Shown here in pieces: positions 25,546 through 34,450 of a stretch of DNA of 64,000 bases (position 1 is its first letter; each line of letters begins with the position of its first letter). This stretch comes from Spirosoma oryzicola (GTDB taxonomy: Bacteria; Bacteroidota; Bacteroidia; Cytophagales; Spirosomataceae): the NCBI RefSeq assembly GCF_021233055.1, contig NZ_CP089538.1, forward strand, positions 1,655,501-1,719,500, given 5' to 3'. The notes below the pieces were generated by a model. The model saw nothing but the letters and a program-made list of their open reading frames with translations, did no database searches and was not told the origin of the DNA. Position numbers and translations under genes: made by a program.

Positions 25546-28053
25546 ATGGCCTATTTATTCAACGTATTTGTTAGCTGCTTGATGTTCATAAACCTTTCGG
25601 CAAGAAAAGCTGTCAGGTTTTGGCATATTGGTGTCAGGAGTAAGGAAAATAAAAGCGTATTAGTCTCGATCAATGGTGCTCAAGTAGCCACTCGTTCTAA
25701 ATCACTCGTTCTTTGCGTTGGGATAGCCATTACCTTTCTGCTTAACGCTTGTAATGTCGGCAAACACTTACCCGCCAAGGAGCGACTTTATGCGGGAACG
25801 GATATCATTATAAAAGCCGATTCGACCGTTTCAAAAGATGAGCAAAGCGCTATACAGGAGCAACTGGCGACACTCGCTCGTCCCAAACCGAACAGCCAGC
25901 TGTTTGGTTTTCCCTATAAAGTGGCATTGTATTATTTATTTGGCGAGCCTAAAAAACCAAAAGGGTTTCGTTCGTGGTTTCGGCGAAAGTTCGGGCAGGA
26001 GCCAGTATTAGCCAGTGCTAAAGCGATCTCATCGAATATACCCAACTGGGAAGCTACGTTACAGAATCAAGGGTACTTTGGGTCGGAAGTAACCGGCGAG
26101 TTGAAAGAAAGTGGCTATAAAGCACGTGGTGTCTATGAAGTTGATGTCAGGCCCCGTTTTTACATCGACTCCGTGGCTTTTCTGGTCGATTCGACGCCCG
26201 TCAGAAAAGCGCTCAACGCATCGCTTCGTCGGACGATCATCAAAAAAGGCGATCCATATAATTTCGACAATATCAAGCTAGAGCGCGAACGTATCAGCCA
26301 GGCCATCAAGCAGCGGGGTTTCTACTACTTTCTGCCTGATTACGTAGCCATTCTGGCCGATAACGATACATCCATCCATCGGACAAAGCTTTACTTTGCC
26401 ATCAAGCCTGACATGCCGGACGCAGCTGGTGTACCCTATTCGATTCGCGATGTATTTATCTATCCGAACTACAACCTCTCGACAGCCCGGCAGGATACCA
26501 ATATCCGACGCTCGTATCAGTCAGAGGAACTGTTTCATATTGTCGATTCAACGCGTCGATTCGATGATCGACTTTTCCGGGATATTGTGGCCGTCAAACC
26601 GGGTCGTAAGTATAGTAGCCGGGTGCAGGATCTGACGCTTTCCCGGTTTATCAATCTAGGTGCGTTTAAGTTTGTTCGTAACCGATTTGAACCCGACCAA
26701 CAAGGTGACTCGGCGGTGTTGGACGTTCATTATTATCTGACGCCCTACCCGACAAAATCCATGCGTTTGGAACTGGACGGTACATCACGGTCTAATAATT
26801 TCAACGGGACGCAAGTTATCGCCAGCTGGCGTAACCGCAACTACTTCCGACGAGCCGAGCTGCTGACCCTCAACGCCAATGCTGGGATTGAATTTCAGGT
26901 GGGCACGGGCGACAAAGAAAGCATCACAAACTACCGTCTCGGAGCAGACATCCTGCTGAGTTTTCCACGTCTGGTTTCTCCCGTTCGGTTTAACTACGAT
27001 CAGCGACAAGCGTTACCTAAAACAAACGTTACGTTAGGGTATCAGACAATTATACGGGGTGGTCTTTATCGGATCAATTCAGCGCAAACCACCTTTGGCT
27101 ATGCCTGGCGACAAAACCAACAAGTCGAACACGTTTTTCAGCCATTCAACGTGAACTATGTTTACGTACCGCAAAATCGTATTGGGGACCGAGTTTACGA
27201 GATTCTTGAGGATACAGCTGTCAGCCCGCTTGTAAAGCGCCAATATATAAACACAATTTTTTACTCGAATCAGTTGATTTTGAGTACATTGTATAGCTTT
27301 AATTATAATTCATCACCTCGCACTAACTCGCCAACCACGTTTCGCCTGACCGCTAATGCCGAAGCTGCCGGTAACCTGGCAAGCCTACTGTTTAAACAAG
27401 TAATTGTTGATGATGCAGATCAGAGAAAGGGAGTTTTTGGAACTCCCTACGCTCAATTTCTACGTTTTGATGCAGATGCTCGTTTATATCATCGACTATC
27501 ATCTAACATAACATGGGCCAATCGTTTATTCGCTGGGGTTGGTTTTACGTATGGAAACTCTAAAGATCGCGCCCTTCCTTTTACAAAACAGTATTTCGTT
27601 GGGGGAAGCAACAGTATAAGAGCGTTTAGACCGAGAGCGATTGGACCAGGATTGTTTACGCGTGATACGATCCAAAATGTCCCGTTATTTCAAGATGGTG
27701 GTGGAGACATCCGACTAGAAGCAAATACGGAGATACGAGCTAAATTCAATAAATACATTGAGGGAGCCGTTTTTGTGGACGCTGGAAACGTATGGACGTA
27801 TTCAGATATAGGTACGTTCGGACCAGAAGCAAAATTCAGCCCGGATTTCTATAAGCAGATTGCTATCGGTACGGGCGTTGGTTTACGCATTGACTTGTCT
27901 TACTTCCTGATTCGCTTCGATCTGGCGACACCCCTCCGAAAACCGTATAAAACCGAAGGTAGCGAATGGGTACTCAACCAGATCAATTTTAGAGATTCTG
28001 CCTGGCGAAAGCAAAACCTAGTGTTCAACATTGCCGTAGGCTATCCATTCTAG
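25546..28053 (+). CDS. tamL: BamA/TamA-family outer-membrane barrel, lipoprotein form (TamL)
   Basis: The 835-residue product carries POTRA-like domains and a C-terminal 16-stranded barrel of the Omp85 superfamily. A lipoprotein-type signal is visible internally (VLCVGIAITFLLNAC, about residues 56-69), followed by NVGKHLPAKERLYAG, the typical mature start of Bacteroidota TamL, so a real start nearer this segment would be expected. No ATG lies close before it, and I keep the ATG at 25546, 6 bp after tamB. Barrel hallmarks include 'FVGGSNSIRAFRPRAIGPG' (Omp85 loop-6 VRGY/F region, about 684-702) and a terminal 'VGYPF' with C-terminal Phe. Codons from about 27240 to 27780 are AT-richer than the rest of the gene. 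Confidence 0.92.
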   Translation: MAYLFNVFVSCLMFINLSARKAVRFWHIGVRSKENKSVLVSINGAQVATRSKSLVLCVGIAITFLLNACNVGKHLPAKERLYAGTDIIIKADSTVSKDEQSAIQEQLATLARPKPNSQLFGFPYKVALYYLFGEPKKPKGFRSWFRRKFGQEPVLASAKAISSNIPNWEATLQNQGYFGSEVTGELKESGYKARGVYEVDVRPRFYIDSVAFLVDSTPVRKALNASLRRTIIKKGDPYNFDNIKLERERISQAIKQRGFYYFLPDYVAILADNDTSIHRTKLYFAIKPDMPDAAGVPYSIRDVFIYPNYNLSTARQDTNIRRSYQSEELFHIVDSTRRFDDRLFRDIVAVKPGRKYSSRVQDLTLSRFINLGAFKFVRNRFEPDQQGDSAVLDVHYYLTPYPTKSMRLELDGTSRSNNFNGTQVIASWRNRNYFRRAELLTLNANAGIEFQVGTGDKESITNYRLGADILLSFPRLVSPVRFNYDQRQALPKTNVTLGYQTIIRGGLYRINSAQTTFGYAWRQNQQVEHVFQPFNVNYVYVPQNRIGDRVYEILEDTAVSPLVKRQYINTIFYSNQLILSTLYSFNYNSSPRTNSPTTFRLTANAEAAGNLASLLFKQVIVDDADQRKGVFGTPYAQFLRFDADARLYHRLSSNITWANRLFAGVGFTYGNSKDRALPFTKQYFVGGSNSIRAFRPRAIGPGLFTRDTIQNVPLFQDGGGDIRLEANTEIRAKFNKYIEGAVFVDAGNVWTYSDIGTFGPEAKFSPDFYKQIAIGTGVGLRIDLSYFLIRFDLATPLRKPYKTEGSEWVLNQINFRDSAWRKQNLVFNIAVGYPF

Positions 28054-28058
28054 TTCAG

Positions 28059-28113
28059 TAACGGGGTGATGTGGTATACCGATAGCGTGTCGGTATACCA
28101 CATCACCCCGTTA
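28059..28113. terminator. bidirectional hairpin terminator between tamL and tesA-like gene
   Basis: A perfect 24-bp inverted repeat pairs 28059-28082 with 28090-28113 across a 7-nt loop. It starts 6 bp after the tamL stop and includes the stop codon (28111-28113) of the convergent SGNH hydrolase gene. The stem is unusually long. No clear T-run follows on either strand, so termination is inferred from position and stem strength. Confidence 0.75.
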
Positions 28114-28824
28114 TCTCAAGACAGGGCGTAAAATGTTCCAGACCGTGTTAGCGACAATTTTGTGGCCGGCAGGAGTGGGGTGAATGCCGTCGGGCTGATT
28201 AAGTTTGGCTACACCGCCAACTCCTTCAAGCAGAAAGGGAATTAATACAAGTTTATTTTTGTCGGCCAATTCCTTGTACAACCCTCTGAATTCACGAGTG
28301 TATTCCGTACCAAGATTAGGGGGGATCTGCATGCCCGCCAGCACAATGGTCGCCTGTGGACTTTTCTGACGGACGGTGTCGATGATCGCTTGCAGGTTCT
28401 GGCGCGTAGCCTTCAGCGGAATACCACGCAGCCCATCGTTGCCGCCCAATTCAAGCACAAACACCGAAACCGGCTGACGCATTACCCAACTGATACGGCT
28501 TTTTCCTCCGGCTGTCGTCTCACCACTAAGTCCGGCGTTAACGACCTGATAAGCCAGACCCGCCGAGTCAATCTTCTGACCGACCAGGGCTGGAAATGCC
28601 TGCGACGGTTCAACGCCATAACCTGCCGTCAGACTGTTGCCGTAAAACAGGATAATTGGCTTTTTCGCGGCTGTCGCTTTCGGCGCTTCTCGTTCGTTTT
28701 GGGTGTCCGAGGAGGCAGTTGACTCCTTTTTCTGGTCAGATGGGCCACACGCCCACGCCGTTAAGAGCAGCATCAGGCCGCTTATCACAGAATATAACGA
28801 TTGGCTACTGCGGAAGAACTTCAT
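28111..28824 (-). CDS. TesA-like SGNH/GDSL esterase (arylesterase), lipoprotein
   Basis: The 237-residue product is a secreted esterase/lysophospholipase-like SGNH hydrolase. It has a lipoprotein signal (SGLMLLLTAWAC, Cys26) and a polar Ser/Lys/Glu linker to about residue 55. The SGNH blocks follow: FYGNSLTAGYG with Ser64, NAGLSGETTAGG (block II Gly), LELGGNDGLRG (block III Asn), and DGIHPTPAGH with Asp212 and His215. It is divergent from the ybbA-ybbP pair, 97 bp away, the same tesA/ybbA/ybbP arrangement as in proteobacteria. The lipid anchor is a difference from soluble periplasmic TesA. Confidence 0.9.
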   Translation of the reverse strand: MKFFRSSQSLYSVISGLMLLLTAWACGPSDQKKESTASSDTQNEREAPKATAAKKPIILFYGNSLTAGYGVEPSQAFPALVGQKIDSAGLAYQVVNAGLSGETTAGGKSRISWVMRQPVSVFVLELGGNDGLRGIPLKATRQNLQAIIDTVRQKSPQATIVLAGMQIPPNLGTEYTREFRGLYKELADKNKLVLIPFLLEGVGGVAKLNQPDGIHPTPAGHKIVANTVWNILRPVLR

Positions 28825-28921
28825 TAGTAGAATGTCAGTTTAGTAAAATACGGGCTTACAAAAAGCAGAGCGTTTTTGACTCTGTTCATCAATCAAAGTT
28901 GCAGCAAGCGTTTTTTGTTCC

Positions 28922-29623
28922 ATGAGCATTCTCCACGTCGAAAATCTTACCAAAACATACCAGAGCGGAGGCCGGGAGCTAACGGTTCTGCACAGCGTCA
29001 ACTTCACTCTCGAACCAGGTGATACTTTTTCCATTGTTGGGCCGTCGGGTAGCGGTAAAACGACACTGCTAGGGTTATGCGCGGGCCTGGACCGGGCTTC
29101 GTCGGGCAGCGTTTACCTCAACGATATTCGGCTGGATACGTTGTCGGAAGATCAGCGGGCGGCCATTCGAAACCAGTACGTTGGCTTTATTTTTCAGAAT
29201 TTCCAGCTTCTGCCGACGCTTACGGCCCTAGAAAACGTCATGGTGCCGCTTGAACTGCGCGGTGAAAAAGGAGCGCAGAAAACGGCTCAAAGTCTGTTGG
29301 AACGGGTCGGTTTAGGTCAACGGGGGCATCATTACCCGACGCAGCTATCCGGCGGTGAACAGCAGCGGGTTTCACTGGCGCGTGCGTTCGCCAATCGACC
29401 AAAACTATTATTCGCCGATGAACCAACCGGCAATCTGGACGCTGATACCAGCGCAACGGTAGTCGATCTGCTTTTCGAACTCAACCGGGAAGCGGGTACG
29501 ACGCTCGTTCTGGTTACCCACGATCTGGAACTGGCCGCCCGAACGCAACGGGTCATTCGCATCAAAGGCGGTACGGTGGTATCGGATTCGTTGCAGTTGG
29601 CGAATGGACGATTGAGCCAATAA
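28922..29623 (+). CDS. ybbA: ABC transporter ATP-binding protein, YbbA type
   Basis: The 233-residue protein is a complete LolD/MacB-type ATPase: Walker A GPSGSGKT (40-47), Q-loop FQNFQLLPTLTALENV (about 91-106), signature LSGGEQQRV (142-150), Walker B LLFADEP (162-168), and the switch His in VTHDLELA. It is 20 bp upstream of the FtsX-type permease ybbP. Together they form a YbbAP exporter or mechanotransmission complex of unsettled substrate; the pair's conserved link to tesA suggests a lipid or hydrophobic compound. A short gap and divergent tesA suggest a shared regulatory region at 28825-28921. Confidence 0.92.
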   Translation: MSILHVENLTKTYQSGGRELTVLHSVNFTLEPGDTFSIVGPSGSGKTTLLGLCAGLDRASSGSVYLNDIRLDTLSEDQRAAIRNQYVGFIFQNFQLLPTLTALENVMVPLELRGEKGAQKTAQSLLERVGLGQRGHHYPTQLSGGEQQRVSLARAFANRPKLLFADEPTGNLDADTSATVVDLLFELNREAGTTLVLVTHDLELAARTQRVIRIKGGTVVSDSLQLANGRLSQ

Positions 29624-29643
29624 GTAAAACAGGCACCTTATTT

Positions 29644-32175
29644 ATGAAAACTCCATTTTCCTGGCTCTTTCGCATGGCCTGGCGCGATAGTCGTCGGAGT
29701 CGCCAGCGATTGCTGCTGTTTATGTCGGCTATTGTGCTGGGGATTGCCGCGCTGGTGGCAATCAATTCGTTTGGCGATAACCTGGCCCGTAGTATCGACG
29801 ATCAGGCGCGTGAACTGCTGGGTGCTGACCTGACGCTCTCCTGGACGCGTCCACCCTCCGCCAAAACGCAACAACTGGCGAAGACCCTCGGTCGCGACCG
29901 AGCTTACGAAGTTTCGTTTGCGTCGCTGGTGTCGATTCCCCGAACGGGTGGGGTGCGGTTGGCGCAGGTGAAAGGGTTGCAGGGCAATTTCCCGTACTAC
30001 GGAGCCTGGGAGGTAGAACCTGTTTCGGCCATTCAGTCATTTCGGAGCGCCCAAAGCCGGGTCGCGCTGGTGGACGATGGGTTGTTGGTTCAGTTGGGAG
30101 CACAACTCGGCGATTCGGTCCGGGTCGGAAATCTGTCTTTTGTGATTGCCGGACGGGTTACCAAAACGCCCGGTCAGGCGGCCATTGCGGCTACCGTGGC
30201 ACCGACCGTATTTATTCCCAATCAGTTTCTGGCTAGCACCGGCTTGTTGCAGCGTGGCAGCCGGATCGCTTACAAATACTACTATAAGTTTGCGCCCGGC
30301 ACGGACATTGCCGCTTCGATAAAAAAATACGAAACCCGCTTTGAAAAAGAAGGCCTCAATACCGACACGGTTGCCGACCGGCAACGCCAAACGGGGCGAT
30401 CCTTTGCGGATCTGACCAAGTACATGAGTCTGGTAGCTTTCGTCGCTTTGTTGTTAGGCTGCGTCGGTGTCGCCAGTGCGGTACAGTTGTACGTCAAGGA
30501 AAAAATTGCGTCAGTAGCAATCCTGAGAACGCTAGGAGCCAGCGGTCGGCAGGCGCTGTTGATCTATTTAGTGCAGACAGCCCTGATGGGTTTAATCGGC
30601 GCTACCGTTGGCGCCTTGATTGGTTCAGTCGTTCAACTGGTCTTGCCGCAGGTGTTTGGACGTTTTTTGCCAATTACGGTCGAAACGACTTTATCGGCTC
30701 CGGCTATTTTGGGCGGTATTGGAACAGGGATGCTTATCTCCGTGCTGTTTGCCTTGCTACCCCTGCTGGCCATTCGGAACGTGGCTCCCCTGCGAACGCT
30801 TCGGACTAACTACGAAGACGATCTGAACGGGCGTGATCCGTGGCGGTGGCTCGTCTATGTGCTGGTCCTCGGTTTCATCGTGGGATTTGCTTACTGGCAG
30901 ACGAAAAATCTACAACTGGCGCTTGGCTTTACCGCTGGGCTGACGTTAGCATTTGGTGTTCTGACCGCGCTGGGGCTGGGATTGATCTGGCTGGTGCGCC
31001 GGTTTTTTCCCGCATCCTGGAGCTTCGTCTGGCGGCAGAGTCTGGCGAATCTATACCGACCCAACAACCAGACGCTTATTCTAGTGACGGCCATCGGTTT
31101 GGGCGCGTTCCTGATCGCGACGCTTTACCTGACGCAGGGGCTGCTGCTCAGTCGGGTTGAATTGTCCGGTAGCGGTAATCAGCCCAACATGGTTCTGTTC
31201 GATATTCAGAATGAACAGGTTGCGGGTGTCCGGTCGTTAGTTCAACAGCAAAAGCTACCCGTTTTGCAGGACGTGCCGGTCGTAACCATGCGACTGAACG
31301 ATGTAAACGGCAAATCGCCCGCGACTAGTCCGAAAGATACGAGTCTGAAAATGCCGAGTTGGGCTTTTACGCGTGAATATCGGGTGACCTATCGCGATAC
31401 GCTGATCGCATCCGAGAAGCAGGTCGCCGGGAAAGCACCTTATCAGGCCGACGGCAACGTGTACATCTCGATGGAAAAAGCGTTTCTCGATCGTCTGCAT
31501 CTAAAGCTCGGCGATACGTTAAACTTTAACGTCCAGGGTACGCTTATTCCGGCTATCGTCGGGGGAACACGAGAAATCGAATGGAACCGCGTTCAGACTA
31601 ACTTTCTGGTGGTGTTTCCGTCGGGTGTGCTGGAGCAGGCCCCGCAGTTTCACGTTTTGATGACCCGCGTTCCTAATAACCAGACATCCGCTATCCTGCA
31701 ACGAAATCTGGTCAGTCAGTTTCCGAACGTATCGGCGATTGATCTGGGGCTGATTCTAAAAACGGTAGACGAAATTCTCGATCAGATTTCGTTCGTGATT
31801 CAGTTTATGGCGCTTTTCAGTATTCTGACTGGCTTGCTGGTACTGGGTAGTTCGGTCATCATCAGCAAATACCAGCGGTTACGTGAGAGCGTTCTATTGC
31901 GGACGCTAGGCGCTAGCCGTAATCAGATTTTACGAATCACGGCGCTTGAATACGGCTTGCTGGGCTTGTTGGCGGCTTTGTCGGGGATTTTATTGTCCGT
32001 TGTTGGGACATGGGCACTGGCGCGATTCGTATTTGAAGTGCCGTACCGACCAAACGCGGTGCCGTTGGCCATTGTCGCCATCGTTGTGACAGTCCTGACC
32101 GTGCTGATTGGCTTATTTAATAGCCGCGATGTGCTGGTTCGTCCACCACTGGATGTGCTGCGGTCCGAAGCGTAA
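29644..32175 (+). CDS. ybbP: FtsX-family ABC permease, YbbP type
   Basis: The 843-residue permease starts with a short basic leader and a membrane span (RLLLFMSAIVLGIAALVAI). It has two MacB-like periplasmic domains and two FtsX core domains, the first near 255-365 (VAFVALLLGCVGVASAVQLYVKEK, with the coupling 'RTLGASGRQ') and the second near 710-835 (QFMALFSILTGLLVLGSSVIIS, with 'LRTLGASRNQI'). Two further spans lie at about 400-455. The duplicated FtsX core is typical of YbbP. A 28-bp perfect palindrome follows the stop codon. Confidence 0.92.
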   Translation: MKTPFSWLFRMAWRDSRRSRQRLLLFMSAIVLGIAALVAINSFGDNLARSIDDQARELLGADLTLSWTRPPSAKTQQLAKTLGRDRAYEVSFASLVSIPRTGGVRLAQVKGLQGNFPYYGAWEVEPVSAIQSFRSAQSRVALVDDGLLVQLGAQLGDSVRVGNLSFVIAGRVTKTPGQAAIAATVAPTVFIPNQFLASTGLLQRGSRIAYKYYYKFAPGTDIAASIKKYETRFEKEGLNTDTVADRQRQTGRSFADLTKYMSLVAFVALLLGCVGVASAVQLYVKEKIASVAILRTLGASGRQALLIYLVQTALMGLIGATVGALIGSVVQLVLPQVFGRFLPITVETTLSAPAILGGIGTGMLISVLFALLPLLAIRNVAPLRTLRTNYEDDLNGRDPWRWLVYVLVLGFIVGFAYWQTKNLQLALGFTAGLTLAFGVLTALGLGLIWLVRRFFPASWSFVWRQSLANLYRPNNQTLILVTAIGLGAFLIATLYLTQGLLLSRVELSGSGNQPNMVLFDIQNEQVAGVRSLVQQQKLPVLQDVPVVTMRLNDVNGKSPATSPKDTSLKMPSWAFTREYRVTYRDTLIASEKQVAGKAPYQADGNVYISMEKAFLDRLHLKLGDTLNFNVQGTLIPAIVGGTREIEWNRVQTNFLVVFPSGVLEQAPQFHVLMTRVPNNQTSAILQRNLVSQFPNVSAIDLGLILKTVDEILDQISFVIQFMALFSILTGLLVLGSSVIISKYQRLRESVLLRTLGASRNQILRITALEYGLLGLLAALSGILLSVVGTWALARFVFEVPYRPNAVPLAIVAIVVTVLTVLIGLFNSRDVLVRPPLDVLRSEA

Positions 32176-32181
32176 ATAAAC

Positions 32182-32209
32182 CGGTGGCAACGTTCGAACG
32201 TTGCCACCG
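32182..32209. terminator. palindromic terminator between ybbP and the SDR gene
   Basis: A 28-bp perfect palindrome centred between 32195 and 32196 lies 6 bp after the ybbP stop and 8 bp before the stop codon of the convergent SDR gene. As RNA it forms a stem of about 12 bp with a small loop. A T-run is lacking, so this is a positional call. Confidence 0.65.
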
Positions 32210-32217
32210 TGTTACGA

Positions 32218-32970
32218 TTAGTGCGCCAGATAACCGCCATCGACCGGGTAGTACGATCCCGTCACGAACGACGCTTTGTCGGACGATAACCAAATAACCA
32301 GCTCCGCTACTTCTTCGGACTTTCCGAGTCGGCCAATTGGGTGAAGGCTGATCAACTGCTGACGAGCCTCATCGGGTAAGGCCGAGAGGAGGGGCGTATC
32401 GATATAAGCCGGACCTACCGCATTAACGCGTATACCTTGTTGAGCGTATTCAAGGGCCACCGTTTTGGTAAGACCGACAACAGCGTGTTTAGCCGCGACG
32501 TAGCCGGGTGAGTTGGGCGTACCAACCTGACCCAGAATCGACGCCATATTGACAATGCTACCTCCGCCTTGTTTCAGCATCTGGGCGATCTGGTACTTCA
32601 GGCAGAAAAAGACGCTGTTCAGGTTTATGTTGATGATCTTTTGCCAGCCTTCCAGACTGTAGTCCGCCGTCGTGCTTAGCTCACCGCCGATACCCGCGTT
32701 GTTGCAGGCAATATCCAGCTTGCCGTACCGATTCACCGTTTCATGAACGAGTCGTTCGCATTCGGCTGGGTCGCCGACATCCGCCAGTACAAAATGGCTT
32801 TTCACGTCCATCCCTTTGATTTGCTCGACAACGACCTGCCCTTTCTCAGCATCCAGATCGGAGACAAGAACATTTGCGCCATGCTGGGCATACAAAAGAG
32901 CAACCGCCTTTCCAATCCCCGAAGCGGCCCCGGTAACGAGTGCCGTTTTTCCTGCTAATGAATGTTCCAT
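32218..32970 (-). CDS. short-chain dehydrogenase/reductase (classical SDR)
   Basis: The start at 32968-32970 gives a 250-residue protein (MEHSLAGKTALVTG), the standard length; a longer in-frame start at 33042 adds 24 residues unlike the family. NAD(P)-binding motif TGAASGIG is at 13-20, Asp38 after the second strand (VSDLD) suggests NAD preference, NNAG is at 90-93, and the catalytic Ser144, Tyr157 and Lys161 (YVAAK) are present. The C-terminal VTGSYYPVDGGYLA is usual. The substrate cannot be told. The gene is divergent from the methyltransferase gene (255 bp) and convergent with ybbP. Confidence 0.92.
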   Translation of the reverse strand: MEHSLAGKTALVTGAASGIGKAVALLYAQHGANVLVSDLDAEKGQVVVEQIKGMDVKSHFVLADVGDPAECERLVHETVNRYGKLDIACNNAGIGGELSTTADYSLEGWQKIININLNSVFFCLKYQIAQMLKQGGGSIVNMASILGQVGTPNSPGYVAAKHAVVGLTKTVALEYAQQGIRVNAVGPAYIDTPLLSALPDEARQQLISLHPIGRLGKSEEVAELVIWLSSDKASFVTGSYYPVDGGYLAH

Positions 32971-33225
32971 AACTGTATGTATTTCTTTTAAAAACGCATC
33001 CGTCCATAAATGGTTACGGTAACATTGCCCTCCGCGAGGCAACTGCTGGCCGGACCGCGCACCAACGTAAAAGAACAGACTTAATACGGCTTCGGTGATT
33101 TTCCGCTATCGACTACGGGATACTACGCATTGTGCAAAAGCCGTGAATCCGCGCTAAAAGTACGCTGGTACAGTGCCGAACTTTGTCCCATCGAAAATTC
33201 ACTAAACACCGTCTCCTCTTTTGTC

Positions 33226-33912
33226 ATGGAAAAAGCATTCTGGTTCAACTCCTGGGAATTGGAAGGACATTACACCAGCTTTCACCGGAAAGATATTCAC
33301 CCGTACGCCATCAAATACCTGCCTCCCTTTGCTTTGGAAGGGCAGACGGTATTCGTACCGCTTTGCGGCAAGTCACTAGATCTGCTGTATTTCAGCCGGT
33401 TTGCAACCCGCGTTATTGGCGTCGAAATCGTTGAGAAGGCGATCATTCAGTTTTTTGAAGAAAATCAGTTAGCGTATCGGCAAATCGGTAGCCGGTTCGT
33501 GTCGGGTAACATCACCATCCTTTGCCGTGATTTCTTCTCGCTCAATCGCGAAGATGTAGGTGCATTCGATATTGTTTACGACCGGGCGTCGCTGGTTGCG
33601 CTGCCACCTGCCATGCGGATGCGGTATCTGCAAACGTTGGAATGGCTGACGCCCGTAGGTACGCTAAGTCTCTTGAATACCCTCGAATATGGACCTATAT
33701 TGCCAAGTCCACCATTTAGTATAGCACCTGCTGATGTAGTGGGGTACTTTCCGAATTATGCCATCGATCATGTCGAGAGTCCGACTCTGCCAAACCACGG
33801 CATGGTAAAGAAATTCAATCTGTCTTATTTGAAAGAGCACGGATTTATGATGCGTAAATTGTATGACTCGCCCGTGCTGATCGATATTGACGAGGTAATG
33901 CAGATGGCGTAG
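33226..33912 (+). CDS. TPMT-family SAM-dependent methyltransferase
   Basis: The ATG at 33226 gives a 228-residue protein starting MEKAFWFNSWELEGHYTSFHRKD, which matches thiopurine S-methyltransferase family openings ('W...W..g.t.fH'). The earlier in-frame start at 33130 lies in weakly coding sequence. SAM-binding features are VFVPLCGKSLDLLYFS (motif I, 'vPlCGks.Dl', about 45-60), VIGVEIVEKAI (about 70-80) and FDIVYDRASLVALPP (about 122-136). Bacterial members act on thiols, selenium or tellurium compounds, or halides; the substrate here is unknown. A strong hairpin follows the gene. Confidence 0.88.
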   Translation: MEKAFWFNSWELEGHYTSFHRKDIHPYAIKYLPPFALEGQTVFVPLCGKSLDLLYFSRFATRVIGVEIVEKAIIQFFEENQLAYRQIGSRFVSGNITILCRDFFSLNREDVGAFDIVYDRASLVALPPAMRMRYLQTLEWLTPVGTLSLLNTLEYGPILPSPPFSIAPADVVGYFPNYAIDHVESPTLPNHGMVKKFNLSYLKEHGFMMRKLYDSPVLIDIDEVMQMA

Positions 33913-33929
33913 GTAGGGCAGGTTCATAA

Positions 33930-33974
33930 GATAGTCTCCCGATATAGTTTTGAAGCCTATATCGGGAGACTATC
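33930..33974 (+). terminator. terminator after TPMT-like gene
   Basis: A perfect 17-bp inverted repeat pairs 33930-33946 with 33958-33974 across an 11-nt loop, starting 18 bp after the stop codon. The following bases are not a T-run, so termination strength is uncertain. Confidence 0.7.
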
Positions 33975-34084
33975 GGCTAAAAGCGGGAAGCGCTACAGTG
34001 CCGTTTCACCGAATCGAGGCACCTAGTTCGTCTAGAATTTGTTAGCTTTGTTGAGAACGGCGCTATAAAGCGGTGCCCGAATGC

Positions 34085-34354
34085 ATGGACAATCGGTTTG
34101 TTGAAAAAGCTACTGGTGCTATCGCCGATAAATATCGGTTAGCCATTTTAATGGAACTCTCGAACAAAGGAAGCCTTACGTCGTCCGATGTTCAGGAGTT
34201 GACCGGCTTGTCACAGCCCTGCGTATCGCATCACGTCAAACTATTGACCGACAGTGGCTTAGTCAATGCCCAGAAAGAAGGGCGTAATGTCCACCTAACC
34301 CTCAATAAAGAATCGCTGCAACAGCTATCGGGGTTCTTCGATAAGCTGGTCTAA
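34085..34354 (+). CDS. ArsR-family winged-helix regulator
   Basis: From the ATG at 34085 the product is 89 residues; a GTG start at 34073 would add four. The winged-helix pattern of ArsR proteins is clear: DKYRLAILMELSNKGSLTSSDVQELTGLSQPCVSHHVKLLTDSGLVNAQKEGRNVHLTLN. The classical metal box ELCVCDL is absent. A cysteine is placed inside the recognition helix (SQPCVSHH, where Ala or Ser is usual). The gene is 96 bp upstream of an Old Yellow Enzyme gene on the same strand, so it probably controls that gene and itself. Confidence 0.88.
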   Translation: MDNRFVEKATGAIADKYRLAILMELSNKGSLTSSDVQELTGLSQPCVSHHVKLLTDSGLVNAQKEGRNVHLTLNKESLQQLSGFFDKLV

Positions 34355-34450
34355 ATTTTTATTTCAATACATTCAAACTTTTAAATATTTGATTGTGTTT
34401 CTTGCCCGTACATTCACTTCAAAATCCGTTTACGGCAACGTACAGTACTC

